Shown: positions 7,585 through 19,015 of the stretch, piece by piece
Layout: every line of letters starts with the position of its first letter
Numbering within the stretch: the stretch's first letter is position 1
Assembly: GCA_027858955.1 (NCBI GenBank)
Contig: JAQIBR010000024.1
Coordinates: 1-35,540 of the forward strand
Length of the DNA stretch: 35,540 nucleotides
Direction: 5' to 3'
From: Bacteroidales bacterium
Lineage (GTDB): Bacteria > Bacteroidota > Bacteroidia > Bacteroidales > UBA12170
Notes under the pieces: generated by a model
Told to the model about the DNA's origin: nothing
The model's input: only the letters and a program-made list of their open reading frames with translations
Database searches by the model: none
Translations under genes and position numbers: made by a program

Positions 7585-9954
7585 TTATCTATCTTCTTTT
7601 GGTTCTGGAGAATTATTATGCCTTTTATTATTCTTATTGTTTATTGTGTTGGCATCCAGCACCCACATACCTCTACCATGTGTGGCAATTATAATCATAT
7701 TGTCGCGGGGATGCACTTTTAAATCATGCACATAAGCAAAAGGCAAATCACCCAAAATAGAATATGTTTTGCCTTTGTCTTTTGAAATATAAACGCCCAA
7801 ATCGCTTCCTACATATAGTATATTTTCATCTACCGGATCTTCACGAATAACATTTACAGGACCAAGTGGAATATTTCCTGAAATATCTTCCCAAGTATCA
7901 CCAAAATCTTTTGATCTCCACACATATACCTGAAAATCATCATCTCTTCGTCCGGTTTGAGTCATATAAACTGTTCCCATCTCATATTTAGAAGCGACCA
8001 ATCGAGACACCCAACGCTTTGGAATTTCTTTGCTGCTTAATTCTTCCCAATGTTTGCCACCATCTTTTGTACGCCAAAAACGACCATCATCTGTTCCAGC
8101 ATAAAGCAAACCAAAACGTAATGGCGACTCATCAAAAGCTGAAATAGTTTGATGACTGATATCGCCAAATTTATCAGGATTATTATAAGTCAAGTCGGGA
8201 CTAATTTGCTCCCAAGTACTCCCCTGATCATTAGATTTCATTACATATTGCATGCAATGGTAAATAATATCCTGATTATGAGTAGATAGCAAGGTTGGCG
8301 AAACCCATTGTCCGCGCATATTTGCTTCATCAGGAAAAGGTTTAGGTAAAAGCATATCTAAGCTTCCCCAATTAAAATTATCAATATTACTTTTTGCTAA
8401 ATTTCCATAAAAGATACTTCCATAAATTGTATTATTATTTCGCGAATCAATGGCATGAGAGCATCCCTCCGCTCCTACTGTAGGCTTAAATTTAACTGCT
8501 TGCACTTTGTCTCTTCCTCTCGACATATCAACCTCACCTATAAAACTATGATGATCTTGAATAGAACCTACAATTTTAAAAGGTTCAGAAAAATCGTATG
8601 AAATATTATAAAACTGTGCCAAAGGAAGCTCCTCAATTGGAATGCGCCAATTTTCTCCTTTATCATAGGAAATAGACAACCCTCCGTCTTGAACATTAAG
8701 TATGTAATCTGTATTATTTGGATCTATCCATAATCCATGATGATCGCCATGCATACCTCTTACGGCTTTAAATGTTTTTCCTCCATCAATAGACTTGTTT
8801 AATGCTAATCCCATTGACCAAACAATGTTTGGATTTTTTGGATCAACCCTAATTTGCCCAAATACCCATCCATAAGTTCCAGAATGGCGCATCATATACT
8901 TTTTCGAATCTTCATCTAGTCCACTTACTTTCTCCCACGACTCACCTGAATTGTTGCTACGATACACTGTTGCACCTTTAATATCAGATTTTTTTTGTCG
9001 ACCATAGGCATCTAAATCACCTTTTTCTGCAATTTTTCCAATTTCATAATTGTCTAGTAAAAGATAGATTATATTTGGTTCAGCTTTGCACAAATCAATG
9101 CCAATTCTTCCTCTCATATTTGGTGCTGGCAATCCATTATTTATCTCTTTCCAATTATTTCCACCATCAATTGATTTCCAAACACCGCAATGCTTAGCAT
9201 CTTCATTTGTTCTTGGATCACCCCATTTTAATCGCATACGCTCCCAAGAAGTTGCATAAATTATATTTGGATTTTCAGGATGCATTACAAAATCACTAAT
9301 ACCAGTTTTTTCGTTTATGTAAAGGATTTTCTTCCAGGATTTACCACCATCTTCAGTTTTAAATAGACCCCTATCTTTATTTGAAGTCCATTCGTGACCT
9401 GTTGCTGCAACATAAACAATATCAGAATTAGAGTAATCTACCACAACACGTCCAATTGTATGCGTATTCTCTAAACCCATAAACGACCAAGTTTTTCCAC
9501 CATCTGTAGTTTTATAGACACCACTACCGGCAATAGAACTACGGAAAATATTTGCTTCGCCTGTTCCTACCCAGACTACCTCTGGATTATTTGGATCTAT
9601 AGCAATATCTCCAATTGAGGCTGTCGGCATTTCATCAAATACTGATTCAAAAGTAACTCCCTCATTCACAGATTTCCATACTCCACCTGTGGCAGAACCG
9701 ACCCAAATTGTATAATTATCTCCGCGAGGAGAAATTCCTTCCACATCAGTACAACGCCCACTAATATTGGTAGGGCCAACATATTGCCAATGCAAATTGG
9801 TAAATGCAGTATCACTTTTAAGCTCTTGATGTTTTTTAAACATTTCGAGACGATTTTCGCCTTTGATAACCGGTTTTTTTTGTGCTTGGCCATAAACCGC
9901 AAAGAATAAAATACTTATGACGAATATGGCTTTAATTGTGTTTATTAATTTCAT
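7585..9954 (-). CDS. Secreted sortilin/VPS10-like, BNR-repeat beta-propeller protein
   Basis: Repeated 'S.DGGKTW' Asp-box motifs; signal peptide beginning at MKLINTIKAIFVISILFFAVYGQAQ supports start at 9954 rather than 9999. Confidence 0.88.
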   Translation of the reverse strand: MKLINTIKAIFVISILFFAVYGQAQKKPVIKGENRLEMFKKHQELKSDTAFTNLHWQYVGPTNISGRCTDVEGISPRGDNYTIWVGSATGGVWKSVNEGVTFESVFDEMPTASIGDIAIDPNNPEVVWVGTGEANIFRSSIAGSGVYKTTDGGKTWSFMGLENTHTIGRVVVDYSNSDIVYVAATGHEWTSNKDRGLFKTEDGGKSWKKILYINEKTGISDFVMHPENPNIIYATSWERMRLKWGDPRTNEDAKHCGVWKSIDGGNNWKEINNGLPAPNMRGRIGIDLCKAEPNIIYLLLDNYEIGKIAEKGDLDAYGRQKKSDIKGATVYRSNNSGESWEKVSGLDEDSKKYMMRHSGTYGWVFGQIRVDPKNPNIVWSMGLALNKSIDGGKTFKAVRGMHGDHHGLWIDPNNTDYILNVQDGGLSISYDKGENWRIPIEELPLAQFYNISYDFSEPFKIVGSIQDHHSFIGEVDMSRGRDKVQAVKFKPTVGAEGCSHAIDSRNNNTIYGSIFYGNLAKSNIDNFNWGSLDMLLPKPFPDEANMRGQWVSPTLLSTHNQDIIYHCMQYVMKSNDQGSTWEQISPDLTYNNPDKFGDISHQTISAFDESPLRFGLLYAGTDDGRFWRTKDGGKHWEELSSKEIPKRWVSRLVASKYEMGTVYMTQTGRRDDDFQVYVWRSKDFGDTWEDISGNIPLGPVNVIREDPVDENILYVGSDLGVYISKDKGKTYSILGDLPFAYVHDLKVHPRDNMIIIATHGRGMWVLDANTINNKNNKRHNNSPEPKEDR

Positions 9955-10125
9955 AGATCTGAATTTTAGGTTGATATTATTTGTGCTTTTAATTGCCACT
10001 AAATTAATAAAATTACGATTCCTGATGATGAAAATTTCTCAAAACCTGTTTTTGAAACTTCTTGTGCCTATTTGAAACAGACGAATTAATTAAAAATATT
10101 ACTTTTGATGAACATAAAACACGAA

Positions 10126-10737
10126 ATGAAATCAAACAAAAAGGACTTTTTTGATAAAAAAGCAAAAGACTACGACAAAGAACAGGCACGTGTTGATAAT
10201 GTTACAAATATTGCCAACCTGATACTAAAAAAAGTAGCCTATTCAAAAGATATGAGTATTATGGATTTTGGTTCCGGCACAGGCTTGTTATTGTCGAAAA
10301 TTGCTCCACATATCGGTAAAATTACTGCAATAGATATTTCAAAATCGATGAATGAAACTCTTGAAAGCAAGAGAAATACGATAGATTGCAAGCTAGATAT
10401 TATTGAACTTGATTTATCAAAAGACAATTTATATCAAAAATTCGATGGTATTATTTCATCAATGACCATACATCATGTTAAGGACACTTTAGCATTGTTC
10501 AATAAATTTTACGGGATGTTAAATTCTGGCGGAACAATTGCCCTATCAGACTTAGATAAAGAAGATGGCTCATTTCATAATGAAGATACCGGCATATTCC
10601 ATTTTGGTTTCGACAGAGAAGAATTTGTAAATTTAGCTAAAAGAGCAGGCTTTAAAAATGTAAAAATACAAACTGTTGGCCTGGTAGAGAAACCTTATGG
10701 TAAATATCCCGTTTTTCTATTAACCGGAAATAAATAA
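10126..10737 (+). CDS. Class I SAM-dependent methyltransferase
   Basis: Motif I 'MDFGSGTGLLL'; 'DGIISSMTIHHVKD'; start chosen downstream of a TACTTTTG -7 motif at 10100-10107. Confidence 0.82.
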   Translation: MKSNKKDFFDKKAKDYDKEQARVDNVTNIANLILKKVAYSKDMSIMDFGSGTGLLLSKIAPHIGKITAIDISKSMNETLESKRNTIDCKLDIIELDLSKDNLYQKFDGIISSMTIHHVKDTLALFNKFYGMLNSGGTIALSDLDKEDGSFHNEDTGIFHFGFDREEFVNLAKRAGFKNVKIQTVGLVEKPYGKYPVFLLTGNK

Positions 10738-11008
10738 AATCTTCAAATAAGGCTAATAGTAAAAACCATTAAAAAGAATGATTACACGGAAAATGAAAGG
10801 CCAGTTTATTTTAATACTATAAATACATCAATACCCTATGAGATAACGGCGGGCATTTATTAAAACAAAATATCAAGACCAAACCAACAAACCCTTCACG
10901 CACAAGAAATTGAAATTATAAAATAACAGTTCTCTTCTCAGATTCTGCTTATCATAAAACTACTTTTTTATTATATTTACCAATCTGTATTTACTTAAAT
11001 TACATTTA

Positions 11009-12499
11009 ATGGAAAAATATATACTCGCTCTCGATCAAGGTACTACAAGTTCTCGAGCTGTTATTTTCAATAAAAAAGGGAGAATTGTATCTGTATCACA
11101 AAAAGAGTTCACACAATATTTTCCAAAGCCTGGTTGGGTTGAACATGATCCACTTGAAATTTGGTCAACTCAAGCAGGTATACTTGCCGAAGCTACAGTA
11201 AAAAAAGGATTAAGTGCAGCTAATATTGAAGCTATTGGAATAACCAATCAACGCGAAACCGTTGTAGTTTGGGACAGAAAAACAGGATACCCTGTTTATA
11301 ATGCTATAGTTTGGCAAGATAAAAGAACAGCAGATTATTGTGATGAATTAAAAAAACAAGGCAAGTCCGATTTAATCAGGGAGAAAACAGGTTTGGTTAT
11401 AGATTCCTATTTTTCAGCCACCAAGATAAAATGGATATTGGATAATGTTAGAGGAGTGCGGAAAAGAGCTAAAGCTGGTGAACTTGTTCTTGGGACTATT
11501 GACACTTGGTTGGTATGGAATTTAACTAAGAGTGAACTACATATAACAGATGTTACAAATGCTTCAAGAACGCTTCTTTTTAACATTAATACTATGGATT
11601 GGGATGATGAATTGCTGGAGCTGTTTACTATCCCCAAAAGCATGTTACCTGAAATAAAACAATCGAGCGAAATTTATGGATATACGACTACAACCTTATT
11701 TGCGAGTAAAATTCCAATTGCCGGAATAGCTGGCGATCAACAAGCTGCTTTATTTGGTCAAATGTGTACCAAACCTGGTATGGTAAAGAATACATATGGA
11801 ACTGGTTGTTTTATGTTGATGAATATTGGTGAGAAACCTTTAATCTCAAAAAATCAATTACTTACCACTGTTGCTTGGAAAATAAATGGTCGAACTCAAT
11901 ATGCTTTTGAAGGAAGTATTTTTTTTGGAGGAGCTGTAGTTCAATGGCTTCGTGATAGCTTGAAAATCATAAAAACTTCTGCTGATATAGAGAAATTAGC
12001 TAGTTCTGTTAATAATTCTGATGGCGTTTATTTTGTTCCCGCATTTGTCGGATTAGGAGCACCTCACTGGAATCAATATGCACAAGGAACAATTTTTGGG
12101 CTCACAAGAAGAAGCACCGACGCCCACATTGCCCGAGCAGCCTTAGAATCTATAGCTTATCAAACTGTGGATGTATTAAAAGCTATGGAAGCAGACTGTG
12201 GCATATCTGTTAAAGAACTGAGAGTTGATGGAGGTGCTGTTGTTAATAATCTTTTAATGCAATTTCAATCCGATGTTTTAAATACAATTACAGTTCGTCC
12301 TAAAGTAATTGAAACAACAGTTATGGGTGCTGCTTTTTTAGCAGGTTTAGCAATTGGTTTTTGGAAAAACCTTGAAGAAATCCAAGAAATATGGCAAACT
12401 GATGTTTATTTTACTCCATCTAAAGAAAGAGAAAATTTTGAAAAAGGAATTAAAGGTTGGCACAAAGCAATAGATGCATTACAATATTGGTCTAAATAA
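11009..12499 (+). CDS. glpK: Glycerol kinase
   Basis: '[15 protein letters not shown]', '[13 protein letters not shown]', '[12 protein letters not shown]', full-length 496 aa. Confidence 0.96.
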   Translation: MEKYILALDQGTTSSRAVIFNKKGRIVSVSQKEFTQYFPKPGWVEHDPLEIWSTQAGILAEATVKKGLSAANIEAIGITNQRETVVVWDRKTGYPVYNAIVWQDKRTADYCDELKKQGKSDLIREKTGLVIDSYFSATKIKWILDNVRGVRKRAKAGELVLGTIDTWLVWNLTKSELHITDVTNASRTLLFNINTMDWDDELLELFTIPKSMLPEIKQSSEIYGYTTTTLFASKIPIAGIAGDQQAALFGQMCTKPGMVKNTYGTGCFMLMNIGEKPLISKNQLLTTVAWKINGRTQYAFEGSIFFGGAVVQWLRDSLKIIKTSADIEKLASSVNNSDGVYFVPAFVGLGAPHWNQYAQGTIFGLTRRSTDAHIARAALESIAYQTVDVLKAMEADCGISVKELRVDGGAVVNNLLMQFQSDVLNTITVRPKVIETTVMGAAFLAGLAIGFWKNLEEIQEIWQTDVYFTPSKERENFEKGIKGWHKAIDALQYWSK

Positions 12500-12666
12500 A
12501 TTTCATTTGATTTTTTCTTATCTGGAATTTAGCTCATACTGATCATATATTGCATTTTAGCTTAAAAACACCTTCATAAAGTACTGAACTAATAAACCAC
12601 TAGAAATTGTATATTTGTTTTAGAAAATTGTAAAAACTAATTATATCTACTGTAAATTCGATCTAA

Positions 12667-14101
12667 ATGGATGCCTTACAAGAATTAAGAGAACTTATTG
12701 GTCTTGAAAGTGTTAAACAACAGATAAACGATCTAATTAGTCTTATAGACGTAAATAAGGAACGGTCTTCTCGCGGGCTAAAAGAATCGGAAGTCTCTCA
12801 TCATATGGCTTTTCTTGGAGCTCCTGGAACAGGGAAAACAACTGTTGCTCGCATCCTAGGACGGATTTTCAGAGATTTGGGAGTTTTTAAGCTCAGGCCA
12901 TTTGATAGAGGCTGATCGCGAAAAACTAATTGGTCAATATATTGGTCACACCGAATACAAAACCACCGAACTCATCAATCAAGCTCAAGGTGGAGTTCTT
13001 TTTATTGATGAAGCATATTCATTGTTTAAAGAAGATTCTCCACGCGATTTTGGCAACGAAGCTTTGAGTACACTCATCAAAAGAATGGAAGATGATCGGG
13101 CTAACTTTATTGTCATCTTTGCAGGATATGGTGCTGAAACTAAGCAAATGATTCAGTCGAATCCAGGCTTAAAAAGCAGAATTGCTCTACACATCCAATT
13201 TCCCGATTACTCACCCGATGAACTCATCGAAATATTTACTAAAGGATTAATAGACAATAACCTCCTAATTAGTGAAGATGCGCTTAATCTAGTTTATAAA
13301 TCCTTTTTCAGCATCTGGGAAAATCGCGATAAAGATTTTGGAAATGGAAGGATGGTACGTAATTTTTTGGAGCTAATCCATCGCGCTCATGCAAGACGTT
13401 TAACAAATGAGAATGTTTCTGCCAAAACTGATGACCAACTAAAAACAGTAACTAAGACAGATGTTAGAGAAGCACTAAAAATTTACCTTTCCCATAATGG
13501 CGAGGTAGAAAGCAGAACAAATAATGATACTTTAATTGATAGCTCCAAAAAGTCAACTTTTTGGCAAATACTTCGACAAAATAGAAATCTAAAAAGAAGA
13601 AAAAAAAACCTTGTATTAAACAAGGAATTACAACAAATCATTATCAGTTCTAATAGTAGCTCTTTTAAACGTTGGGGTTTAGTTCTGATAACTATTGCAG
13701 TTATTTATCTGGCATATCTTCAAATTAAACCTGAAGACAAATCCAATTTAATTTCACTAATAAATCACAAGCAAATTTCTGTTTCAGAATTAGAAGAGTT
13801 AAAAGGACACTATTCGGGTCATTTCTATTCGATGTTAGGGAAAAGCAAGGCTGCTATAGAAATCACTGAGTATCAAGAACAAGACAAATTACTAAAAGCA
13901 TATGTGAATGTATATTCAGGATCATTGCAATCTAAATTTTCAGATAAACGGCAAATTATATTTGGTTTGGATTCAACATATGTTTTAGATTCAGATATTT
14001 ACTTTCCAGCAATTTTGAAAACTGATATTGATGGTATCATCTATTTAGTCTCAAGAAACAATAATCCAGCATTTTCATTCATAAAAGTAGCAAATGATTA
14101 G
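12667..14101 (+). pseudogene. CbxX/CfqX-type AAA+ ATPase with C-terminal TM segment and extra domain; interrupted by a +1 frame change at T run 12884-12888
   Basis: Walker A GAPGTGKTTVA in ORF 1; 'SGHLIEADREKLIGQYIGHTE', 'GGVLFIDEAYSLF' in ORF 2; removing one T gives continuous DLGVLSSGHLIEADREKLIG. Confidence 0.82.
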
Positions 14102-14169
14102 TAGCATTTTTAAAAAAAGTTGATCTTTGTTCATGGAATAAACAATCTATTTACAAAAAATATTTCCTT

Positions 14170-15075
14170 ATGAAACTTGAAAGGGTATTAATAGCTATCA
14201 TCATCATTGTTCTAGCTTATGTGGCTTATACTCAATATAATTCTATTGCTCACATTTTTAACAGTAAGTTCTTACAAGGGGTTTTATTTAAACAAGAACC
14301 TAGGAAAACGGATGCAATTAAAGCTTTTGACAAGCAAGATGAAGTAAAAGAAATAATGGAGCTAACCAAGTTATTGCATGATGTTGAAAAAGAAGTGAAT
14401 GATGTTTACGATCAATACGACCTGATCAGGATTAATCGAAACGCTATAGAAAATTCAGGAGAAAAGGGAATCCATTTATTAAGAGACATCAAAGATTTAC
14501 GTCAAACAATTAATTACGACCGAAATAGAATAGCTGATTTAAAAAGACAAATTGCTTCATATAAAAGCAGTAATAACAGTTTAAATCAAATTAAAAAGCA
14601 ATATATTAAGATTTTAGAATCGAAAGACCGAAATATTAATAATCTTCAAAAACGCCTGGTAACCCTTGAAAATGAGATGAATGAAAAAGAAATAATTATT
14701 GTTGAGCAAGCAAAAGTAATCTCCGATCAACAATACAATATTCATAGTCAGGAAGAAATTATAAATGATCAGAAAGAAGATATTCTGGCAAAACAAAAAA
14801 AACTTGAATATAGTACGCAATTAATTGAAGACTTATCGGTAAAACACGTCATTCTTTATGCGCGTAAAGAAACAATTCATATTGAATTAGATGGTAATTC
14901 TTTTTACCTACAAAATAAAGTTAATCAGTTAGAAATTTTTTCTGAACATCCAATATCGAGTTATCAAATTCGCGATCTGGAAGATGGGATTATCGAATTT
15001 GAAATTGTAAATCCGATAGAATTTTGGAATAATAACAATTACCTACTTATTCGTGTAAAATCGAGGAGATTGTAG
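14170..15075 (+). CDS. Coiled-coil protein with N-terminal TM segment, unknown function
   Basis: N-terminal hydrophobic helix 'VLIAIIIIVLAYVAYTQ', long coiled-coil, beta-rich C-terminus. Confidence 0.75.
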   Translation: MKLERVLIAIIIIVLAYVAYTQYNSIAHIFNSKFLQGVLFKQEPRKTDAIKAFDKQDEVKEIMELTKLLHDVEKEVNDVYDQYDLIRINRNAIENSGEKGIHLLRDIKDLRQTINYDRNRIADLKRQIASYKSSNNSLNQIKKQYIKILESKDRNINNLQKRLVTLENEMNEKEIIIVEQAKVISDQQYNIHSQEEIINDQKEDILAKQKKLEYSTQLIEDLSVKHVILYARKETIHIELDGNSFYLQNKVNQLEIFSEHPISSYQIRDLEDGIIEFEIVNPIEFWNNNNYLLIRVKSRRL

Positions 15076-15219
15076 GTGTTTGTACCAAGTATTATTCAAA
15101 AAGCCATAGGGAGATGAATTGAAGTTTTGCTTTGTTTTTCAGAAAACCAGATAAAATATACTGTATCTTTGAAGAATTAGATCAGCCAAATAAATTATTC
15201 AACTTAAATTCAAAATATT

Positions 15220-16299
15220 ATGTCAAATAGAATATTCGACCACGTTAAACCGGGCGTACTGTTCGGAGAAGATTTGTCAACTGTTTTCAAATTGGCCAAA
15301 GCAAATCAATTTGCTTTACCTGCTGTTAATGTAACTGGAACAGATACAGTAAATGCCGTTTTAGAAAGTGCGAAAAAAATAAATTCGCCAGTAATAATTC
15401 AATTGTCTAATGGTGGAGCTTCATTTTATGCAGGCAAAGCCCTTCCTAACGATAAACAGCAGGCTTCAATTGCAGGTGCTATTTCAGCAGCATTGCATGT
15501 TCATGAACTCGCTGAACTCTACGGAGTTGCAGTAGTTATGCATACCGACCATGCAGCAAAAAAATTATTACCTTGGATTGATGGGTTACTTGATGCCGGA
15601 GAAAAATATTTTAAAGCTAATGGGAAACCTTTGTTTTCGTCTCATATGCTCGACTTATCAGAAGAACCAATCGCTGAAAATATTGAAATTTCAAAAAAGT
15701 ATCTTGCTAGAATGGATAAGTTAGGAATGAGCTTGGAAATTGAGTTAGGAATTACTGGTGGTGAAGAAGATGGGGTTGATAATACGGATGTAGATAGCTC
15801 AAAACTCTACACTCAACCTGAAGAAGTTGCATATTCATACGAAGAGTTGATGAAAGTTAGTCCTAACTTCACTATAGCAGCTTCATTTGGAAATGTTCAT
15901 GGAGTTTATAAACCAGGAAACGTAAAACTTACTCCTAAAATTTTGGATAACTCGCAAAAATTCATCGAAGAAAAATTTAATACAGAATCAAAGCCTGTAA
16001 ATTTTGTATTTCATGGAGGTTCAGGCTCAAGTCATAAAGAGATTCGTGAAGCTATCTCTTATGGGGTTATTAAAATGAATATTGATACCGATACACAATG
16101 GGCCTTTTGGGATGGAATTAAGGACTATTATGAAGATAAGAAAGATTATTTGCAAGCTCAAATAGGAAATCCTGATGGTGATGACATACCTAATAAGAAG
16201 TACTACGATCCACGGAAATGGCTTAGAGCGGGTGAAGAATCAGTAATCAAGCGTTTGGAAAAAGCTTTCGACGATTTAAATGCGGTAGACAGATCTTAA
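15220..16299 (+). CDS. fbaA: Class II fructose-bisphosphate aldolase
   Basis: 'PAVNVTGTDTVNAVLE', 'VVMHTDHAAKKLLPWIDGLLDAGE', 'SSHMLDLSEE', 'FHGGSGSS', 'KMNIDTDTQWAFW'. Confidence 0.95.
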   Translation: MSNRIFDHVKPGVLFGEDLSTVFKLAKANQFALPAVNVTGTDTVNAVLESAKKINSPVIIQLSNGGASFYAGKALPNDKQQASIAGAISAALHVHELAELYGVAVVMHTDHAAKKLLPWIDGLLDAGEKYFKANGKPLFSSHMLDLSEEPIAENIEISKKYLARMDKLGMSLEIELGITGGEEDGVDNTDVDSSKLYTQPEEVAYSYEELMKVSPNFTIAASFGNVHGVYKPGNVKLTPKILDNSQKFIEEKFNTESKPVNFVFHGGSGSSHKEIREAISYGVIKMNIDTDTQWAFWDGIKDYYEDKKDYLQAQIGNPDGDDIPNKKYYDPRKWLRAGEESVIKRLEKAFDDLNAVDRS

Positions 16300-16390
16300 G
16301 CTGAAACATTAACTATTTTATTTTTATTCTCAGAAATATTTGTTATTTTTGATGGTATAATAACGCCTATCATCTAAAACTAAAATTGTT

Positions 16391-16783
16391 ATGGTTACAG
16401 AAGCACCATTAAATTATGATTGGTCAAATAAAACAATATTGATTGTTGAAGATGTCGATCACAATTACAAATTTCTAATGCATGCCATTAAATCTTCAAA
16501 TGCTAACATTCTATGGGCTAAAAATGGTAAAGATGCTTATGATATTTGCAAGTCAGATACTAAGGTTGATTTGATATTGATGGATATTAATATGCCTATT
16601 ATGAACGGTTACAAGTCGACACGCTTGATTAAAAGCTTAAATAAAAACATTCCAATTATTACTCAAACTGCATATGCTTTTGCTGGTGAGCGTGAAAAAA
16701 GTTTTGCTGCAGGATGTGATGAATACATCTTGAAACCTATCCGCGCAAATGAATTGCTGGAAATAATAGGTAAATATATATAA
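16391..16783 (+). CDS. Single-domain response regulator (CheY-like receiver)
   Basis: 'ILIVEDVDHNYKFL', 'DLILMDINMPIMNGY', 'KPI'. Confidence 0.9.
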   Translation: MVTEAPLNYDWSNKTILIVEDVDHNYKFLMHAIKSSNANILWAKNGKDAYDICKSDTKVDLILMDINMPIMNGYKSTRLIKSLNKNIPIITQTAYAFAGEREKSFAAGCDEYILKPIRANELLEIIGKYI

Positions 16784-16853
16784 AGCATTGATTATTTAGA
16801 TATGAAAAGGGCATGGTAAATATCAAGCCCTTTTTCATTTTAATGATATCACA

Positions 16854-17702
16854 TTATCGTGATAAAGTTCGCATTAATTCTTTTGACGGAACTATAATGA
16901 CCGGAATTGGTGCTTGATCGATAAGCTGCTCTGCAAATGACCCTTTCCAAATATTTGAAACCCTGCTAATTTGTGTAACCATAATTGAAATTATATCTGC
17001 GTTTATCTCAGTAGCATACTTAATTGTTTGATTAACAACATCATTTGTTTCAATGGATTTAACAACAAAATCAATATTGTTTTTTTCAAGATATTCTGCT
17101 GATTGGCGGGTATATCTTTCAACATTATCTTTGACAGAATGTACACTCGAATGATAGATAGCAATCAAATGTACCTCAGCTCCACACAATTTTGCCATAC
17201 GAACAGAAAAAGGAATTTTTTGTCGCGTTTCAAGTGTGTCATCTATCGGAACTAATATTTTCTTAATTGAATTGGAAATTACAGCACCATCGCGAACAGT
17301 AATTGTAGGAACAATCGAAGTTTCAGCTATTTCAAAAGCTAGACTATGAGAAAATAATTTTAAACCTATTTTTCCTTGTGTACCTAAAACTAGAAGGTCA
17401 GCATTATTCAATTCAACTTCATGATTGAGAACATCGGCTATTTTCGATCCTTCTCTAAAAACATAAGAAAGTCTATCTCCCGAAATCTTTTCCGAATATT
17501 TAACTACAATAGCTTTAAATCTGTTTTCAACTTCTTCTTTTAACTTTTGGGTTGGGGTTCTGAAAATAGGTTTAGACTTTTCAGGTTTATTGACAAAAAC
17601 CATTGTAATTTTGGAATTGGTTTTAACGGCAATTATAACTGCCAATTTCAGTGCAGCAAGCGACTCATTTAAAAAATCAATTCCAACGATTATTGCTTTC
17701 AT
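16854..17702 (-). CDS. Universal stress protein (tandem UspA domains)
   Basis: 'IIVGIDFLNESLAALKLA', 'LLVLGTQGKIGLK', 'KILVPIDDT'. Confidence 0.88.
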   Translation of the reverse strand: MKAIIVGIDFLNESLAALKLAVIIAVKTNSKITMVFVNKPEKSKPIFRTPTQKLKEEVENRFKAIVVKYSEKISGDRLSYVFREGSKIADVLNHEVELNNADLLVLGTQGKIGLKLFSHSLAFEIAETSIVPTITVRDGAVISNSIKKILVPIDDTLETRQKIPFSVRMAKLCGAEVHLIAIYHSSVHSVKDNVERYTRQSAEYLEKNNIDFVVKSIETNDVVNQTIKYATEINADIISIMVTQISRVSNIWKGSFAEQLIDQAPIPVIIVPSKELMRTLSR

Positions 17703-17762
17703 ATTTATTGAATTTAGACCTTTATATAACTGTAAATATACTTAAATATTATTTACTACCCC

Positions 17763-18179
17763 CTAACCATTAAAAGAAATCTGATCTTTTATCTCATAGG
17801 CGGCGGGATATCTTCTCAATATTTTTTTCAAAAAACCTCTTGCTTCAATTTTTGTTCTAAAATCGCCTACTCTTACTCGATAATATGGCTCATGAAAAGA
17901 AATGTAAGCATTATAACCTCGGTATATTGACTCAAATTCTTCTTTGGTTCTTAAAGCCATTGATTTTGAAAAATTTCCTGATTCAAAATAAATTTGTATC
18001 CGATAGCCCGGAACTGAATTATCCATGGCATTCAATGTCTTATGTAATATTAAAAGAGAATTGAATCGTTCTTCTTGAGTGAGAGGAGTATGGATTTCAT
18101 TAAAATAATCAACTTGAGCTTGTCCAAATAATTGAAAGATTAAGAAAAACGAAATAAAAGCATATCTAAGTTTTTGCAT
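17763..18179 (-). CDS. Secreted SPOR-domain-like protein
   Basis: Signal peptide; 'GYRIQIYFESGNFSKSMALRTKEEFE...YYRVRVGDFRTKIEARGFLKKI'. Confidence 0.8.
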   Translation of the reverse strand: MQKLRYAFISFFLIFQLFGQAQVDYFNEIHTPLTQEERFNSLLILHKTLNAMDNSVPGYRIQIYFESGNFSKSMALRTKEEFESIYRGYNAYISFHEPYYRVRVGDFRTKIEARGFLKKILRRYPAAYEIKDQISFNG

Positions 18180-19015
18180 TAATTGAATAAATTTTTTGGT
18201 TTTACGCTTAATATCGGTACAGTAGATATATTTATAATTTTTTGACTATAATCTCCCATCAAAATATTTAGGTTGGCTTTTTCCTGATCAGTCATAATAA
18301 CAATCATATTAGCATTTACTTTTTTTGCATAATCAACTACGGAAATAGGCAAGTTAGTAGATTGAACCATCTTTATTATATAAGGAACACTTTCTTTAAT
18401 TAGATATTTTTCAGCTTCCATCATTGACCGATCAACTTTCTTTTTAATCGAAGCCAAATTGGTAGTATATATCGACAGCAGGTGAATCTCAGATTCAAAA
18501 GCTTTCGCTAACTTAACAGCCATAGGCACTTTCTTCGTTGAATCAATAGAATTATCAATAGGAAGAACAATCGTTTTTATAGGTCTTTTAATATCATAGT
18601 CCACTTGCACGCTGATAACAGGGCAGGATGCATAAGATATAACTTTATACGCATTGCTGCCAATCCAAAACTCCTCGAATCCTGAGATGCCATGTGTTCC
18701 AACAACTATTAGCTCAGTTTCTGAGGCTTTTGCTTGCAAAGCCAATTCCTGATATACTTTACCTTTGCGCATTTTAATTTTAATCTTTCCAGCTTTCAGT
18801 AAATCAGATTTTTCTTCCACAATGCGGTGCAGCTCAAGTTTTGCATCTCGCCGAATCTCATTTTTGCATAAATCTAAAGTAGTTTCCTTTGTATTACAAG
18901 TATCTATCCAAACGAGTATAATATTAGATTGACTACTATTAGCAATTTTAATAGCAAAATCTAGGGCATTTAATGCACCGGTAGAAAAATCCATAGCAAC
19001 CATAATGTTTTTCAT
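18179..19015 (-). CDS. Universal stress protein (tandem UspA domains)
   Basis: 'NIMVAMDFSTGALNALDFAI', 'ELIVVGTHGISGFEEFWIGSNA'. Confidence 0.88.
   Translation of the reverse strand: MKNIMVAMDFSTGALNALDFAIKIANSSQSNIILVWIDTCNTKETTLDLCKNEIRRDAKLELHRIVEEKSDLLKAGKIKIKMRKGKVYQELALQAKASETELIVVGTHGISGFEEFWIGSNAYKVISYASCPVISVQVDYDIKRPIKTIVLPIDNSIDSTKKVPMAVKLAKAFESEIHLLSIYTTNLASIKKKVDRSMMEAEKYLIKESVPYIIKMVQSTNLPISVVDYAKKVNANMIVIMTDQEKANLNILMGDYSQKIINISTVPILSVKPKNLFN

Noticed and set aside
9666-9902. 78-aa ORF
   Set aside because: Out-of-frame shadow of the sortilin-like gene.
10740-11000. Possible hidden gene or ncRNA between methyltransferase and glpK
   Set aside because: No long frame, hairpin/T-run or conserved RNA motif visible.
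14614-14820. 68-aa antisense ORF
   Set aside because: Antisense of an AT-rich coiled-coil gene; no independent support.
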